Position numbers and translations under genes: made by a program
Source: Rubripirellula sp.
GTDB lineage: Bacteria; Planctomycetota; Planctomycetia; Pirellulales; Pirellulaceae
Assembly (NCBI GenBank): GCA_012270065.1
Contig: JAAXJB010000096.1
Location: forward strand, 70,707-134,706
DNA length: 64,000 nt
Direction: 5' to 3'
The notes under the pieces: generated by a model
Database searches by the model: none
What the model was told of the DNA's origin: nothing
The model's input: the letters and a program-made list of their open reading frames with translations, nothing else
Shown here: positions 62,901 to 64,000 of the stretch, piece by piece
Layout of the letters: each line of letters opens with the position of its first letter
How positions within the stretch are numbered: the first letter of the stretch is position 1

Positions 62901-63143
62901 CTTGGATGACATGTAGAGCATGCCTTCCACGCCGTTGACCTGCTGCTCAATCGGCGCTGCTACCGTTTCGGCAATCGTGCTTGCGTTTCCACCCGGATAA
63001 ATCGCTGAAACGGCCACGGTGGGTGGCGCGACTTCAGGGAACTTGGCAACGGGCAAAGCGCCGAACGAAACGAATCCCGCAATCACAATCACGATGGAAA
63101 TGACTGTTGCGAAGATGGGTCGATAGATAAAGAAACGCGACAT
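59988..63143 (-). CDS. RND-type multidrug efflux pump (HAE1 family)
   Basis: Encodes 1051 residues, the usual length of AcrB/MexB-like pumps. The N-terminus MSRFFIYRPIFATVISIVIV is typical. The TM4 proton-relay pair is in GIVVDDAIVVVEN, and the large periplasmic loops and the second repeat (AVFLVLAAQYESWTSPAAVI) are present. Such trimers export drugs, detergents or metabolites using the proton gradient. It pairs with the adaptor gene just upstream (75 bases). No TolC-like outer-membrane gene is seen within the window. The C-terminus is short and polar. Confidence 0.95.
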   Translation of the reverse strand: MSRFFIYRPIFATVISIVIVIAGFVSFGALPVAKFPEVAPPTVAVSAIYPGGNASTIAETVAAPIEQQVNGVEGMLYMSSKSANDGTYNLTVTFELGTDMDIASVLVQNRVAIAEPQLPQEVRAQGITTKKRSTQILQFIALTSPDKDVDALYLSNYALTIKDELSRIDGVGDVTVFGAGDYSMRIWLDPRKLKQRGLTTDDVLNAVKEQNVQVAAGQIGAPPAPAGTAFQFSVNAKGRLTTVEEFENIIIRTGNDGRTLTVGDVGRVELGGKNYTFNSKFNGAPSASVAIYQLPGANALTTAKQIREKMLELRESNNWPEGVDYNIAFDTTLFVEASISEVYETLFVAVLLVVLVIFIFLQDWRATVVPVVAIPVSLIGTFAVMNAIGFSINMLSLFGIVLAIGIVVDDAIVVVENCTRHLSNGMSPKDAAVKAMEEITGPVIATTLVLLAVFVPSAFMGGITGQLFRQFALTISAAVLISTVNALTLSPALCAIVLRKPREARFIGFRLFNRGFDRATSAYGFIISWLVRLVVLVLLVYGGLIATTGVLFNSLPTGFVPPEDQGYLFVNVQLPDAASTERTTEVMNKLNEDYKEIPGVANSLSIAGYSLLGGYAGSNLGFSIVILDPWDERTTPETRIRSIAGELKRRFDQVESAIIFPFSPPPIDGLGNAGGFQMEVLNKGGANYAQLQNTAQDMVQAGNEQSGLSGLNTTFRANEPQLFADVDRVKAKSMNVPLQTVFGTLQAYLGSAYVNDFTYNNRPYQVRVQAEPEFRTSPEDIENLDVRDASGRMVPISSIVTVKEMVGPSVVQRYKLYPSASVTGSPAAGVSSGQALTLMEDMADARLPPGFGYEWTGMSFQEKQAGSGQAIVFLLAIVAVFLVLAAQYESWTSPAAVIAVVPLAALGVVLALVLRNADNNTYTQIGIVLLVALASKNAILIVEFASQERKEGKALREAASNSARRRCRAILMTAVSSILGFLPLLVASGAGAASRQAVGNAVVGGMLAATFFSLMFVPTFFVVFQSISELRKNKTANQETGNIPATGTSES

Positions 63144-63218
63144 CTGATGCTCGATTTCCGGTTTGCAATCAAACGAGGGGGGCCCTCGTTACGTCTCAGA
63201 CAAATTAGGTTCCGTTGA

Positions 63219-64000
63219 TCACGGAGCCGACGGTGACGGTTTGGTTTCGGAGTCCTGGACGGGTGTGCCTTCATTGACTGCCTCTTCCGCTGGTTGGGTT
63301 ACAGCATCGGAATCAGCCGGCGTTGAATCGGGTTGGCCGCGGCCACGCAGCAATGCGTCAGCGTCGACCGTGAGTTGCTGCGAGGTGGGAACAACCTTCA
63401 GCCCCGGGCGTGCACGCTGAAGCCCGTCGATGATGACCTGGTCATCGTCCTTCAGTCCGCTTTGGATGATTGCCCAGCCGCTCACTGTCTGTCCCACTGT
63501 GACCTTCGTCTGGGCGACTTCGTTGTCCGCCCCAACGGTCAGGACAAAGGACCCTTGATCGTTGCGTGTCAAAGCCATCTCAGGAACCAGCAGTGATTCC
63601 ACGGATTCTTCTGCTGGGATACGGACCGTAACAAACAGACCAGGCAGCAGTTGGCGACTCTGGTTGTTGAAAGAGGCTCGCAGGCCAAGCGTTCCCGTGT
63701 CTGCTTCGATTCCCGCCTGATCCACGTAATCGAGTTCGCCTTCAAATGGAAAGCCATCATCGGTTTCACGTCGAAGGTAAACCTTCTTTCCACGCCATGC
63801 GTCCCCGCCTGGATCTGGTTTTACCCCGTTTTCTTTTTGAGCCAGCTGTTTTGCTTTCATGAACTCCAGTAAATCACGGTCACTGATACTGAAGTTGGCA
63901 AAGATGGTTTTGTCATTGACAACCGTAGCCAGGCGGTCACCGTTCTCAACGAGGTTGCCCGTTTTGAAATAGGTCTTGGTAATCGAACCATCGATCGGAG
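63219..64000 (-). CDS. RND periplasmic adaptor (membrane fusion protein), 5' part outside window
   Basis: The 260 visible codons form the C-terminal part. The frame runs unbroken to the window edge, so the internal Met at 63860 is not the start. Visible parts: the end of the lipoyl/barrel region (PIDGSITKTYFKTGNLVENG, ANFSISDRDLLEF), the beta-barrel (EGELDYVDQAGIEADTGTLG, LLPGLFVTVRIP) and the membrane-proximal domain (VGQTVSGWAIIQSGLKDDDQ). A Pro/Asp/Glu-rich tail ends the protein. It links the inner-membrane pump encoded downstream to an outer-membrane channel. Confidence 0.93.
   Translation of the reverse strand, partial: PIDGSITKTYFKTGNLVENGDRLATVVNDKTIFANFSISDRDLLEFMKAKQLAQKENGVKPDPGGDAWRGKKVYLRRETDDGFPFEGELDYVDQAGIEADTGTLGLRASFNNQSRQLLPGLFVTVRIPAEESVESLLVPEMALTRNDQGSFVLTVGADNEVAQTKVTVGQTVSGWAIIQSGLKDDDQVIIDGLQRARPGLKVVPTSQQLTVDADALLRGRGQPDSTPADSDAVTQPAEEAVNEGTPVQDSETKPSPSAP

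Noticed and set aside
63219-63860. Reading the RND adaptor as a complete gene starting at 63860
   Set aside because: The frame upstream of that Met is open to the window edge and encodes typical adaptor sequence, so the gene is cut by the window.

Overview
The window is a chromosomal segment of a planctomycete (phylum Planctomycetota, probably class Planctomycetia; genus not resolved). Family content shows this: two SHD1-domain proteins, a DUF1549/DUF1553 - DUF1501 - WD40 set beside a DUF1587/1595/1592/1588/1585 protein, a TIGR02603-type haem-binding protein, an ECF sigma factor of the TIGR02999 type overlapping a Ser/Thr kinase gene, and six sulfatases in about 22 kb. Composition is uniform, with moderate GC and long antisense shadow ORFs. 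I see no rRNA, convincing tRNA, CRISPR array, transposase or phage gene.

Layout. 0.3-4.0 kb: an SHD1/PQQ-propeller protein convergent with a sialate O-acetylesterase. 4.4-26.3 kb: a polysaccharide and glycoprotein degradation region with six sulfatases. Three of these are unusual: one ends in a VHL-beta-like domain, one is fused to two zincin-type metalloprotease domains, and one has the altered active-site motif CSVAR. Interspersed are a propeller/cytochrome c protein, a TspO protein, a CocE-type hydrolase, an M1 aminopeptidase and a secreted propeller-like protein. 26.7-31.6 kb: a PP2C phosphatase divergent from an aldehyde dehydrogenase - CrtI/CrtN-type desaturase operon, probably for carotenoid synthesis. 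32.2-35 kb: a fasciclin-domain protein and a secreted beta-helix protein, facing each other across a clear terminator. 35.1-41.9 kb: the planctomycete DUF1549/DUF1501/WD40 operon convergent with the DUF1592-type cytochrome protein. 42.3-50.3 kb: an alpha/beta hydrolase, an SDR epimerase, an unknown secreted protein, a DcaP-like porin and a flippase. 50.5-57.1 kb: a dicarboxylate symporter fused to a solute-binding domain, a sigma factor/kinase pair, a second ECF sigma factor and a small SpoIIAA-like protein. 57.6-64 kb: a second SHD1 protein, then a minus-strand run of RND adaptor (cut by the window edge), RND pump and K+ channel.

How the genes fit together. Most products carry signal peptides. 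The sulfatases, acetylesterase, hydrolases, aminopeptidase, beta-helix protein and porin would together strip sulfate and acyl groups from complex glycans or glycoproteins, cleave peptides and import products. The 1021-residue sulfatase/double-zincin protein is the clearest hint of coupled desulfation and proteolysis. A second theme is sequence-level: many intergenic regions contain short imperfect tandem duplications of 12-22 bp, often 15-17 bp.

Starts were moved downstream of the longest ORF where a signal peptide or Shine-Dalgarno sequence supported it. All functions are family-level readings by eye; no database search was run.
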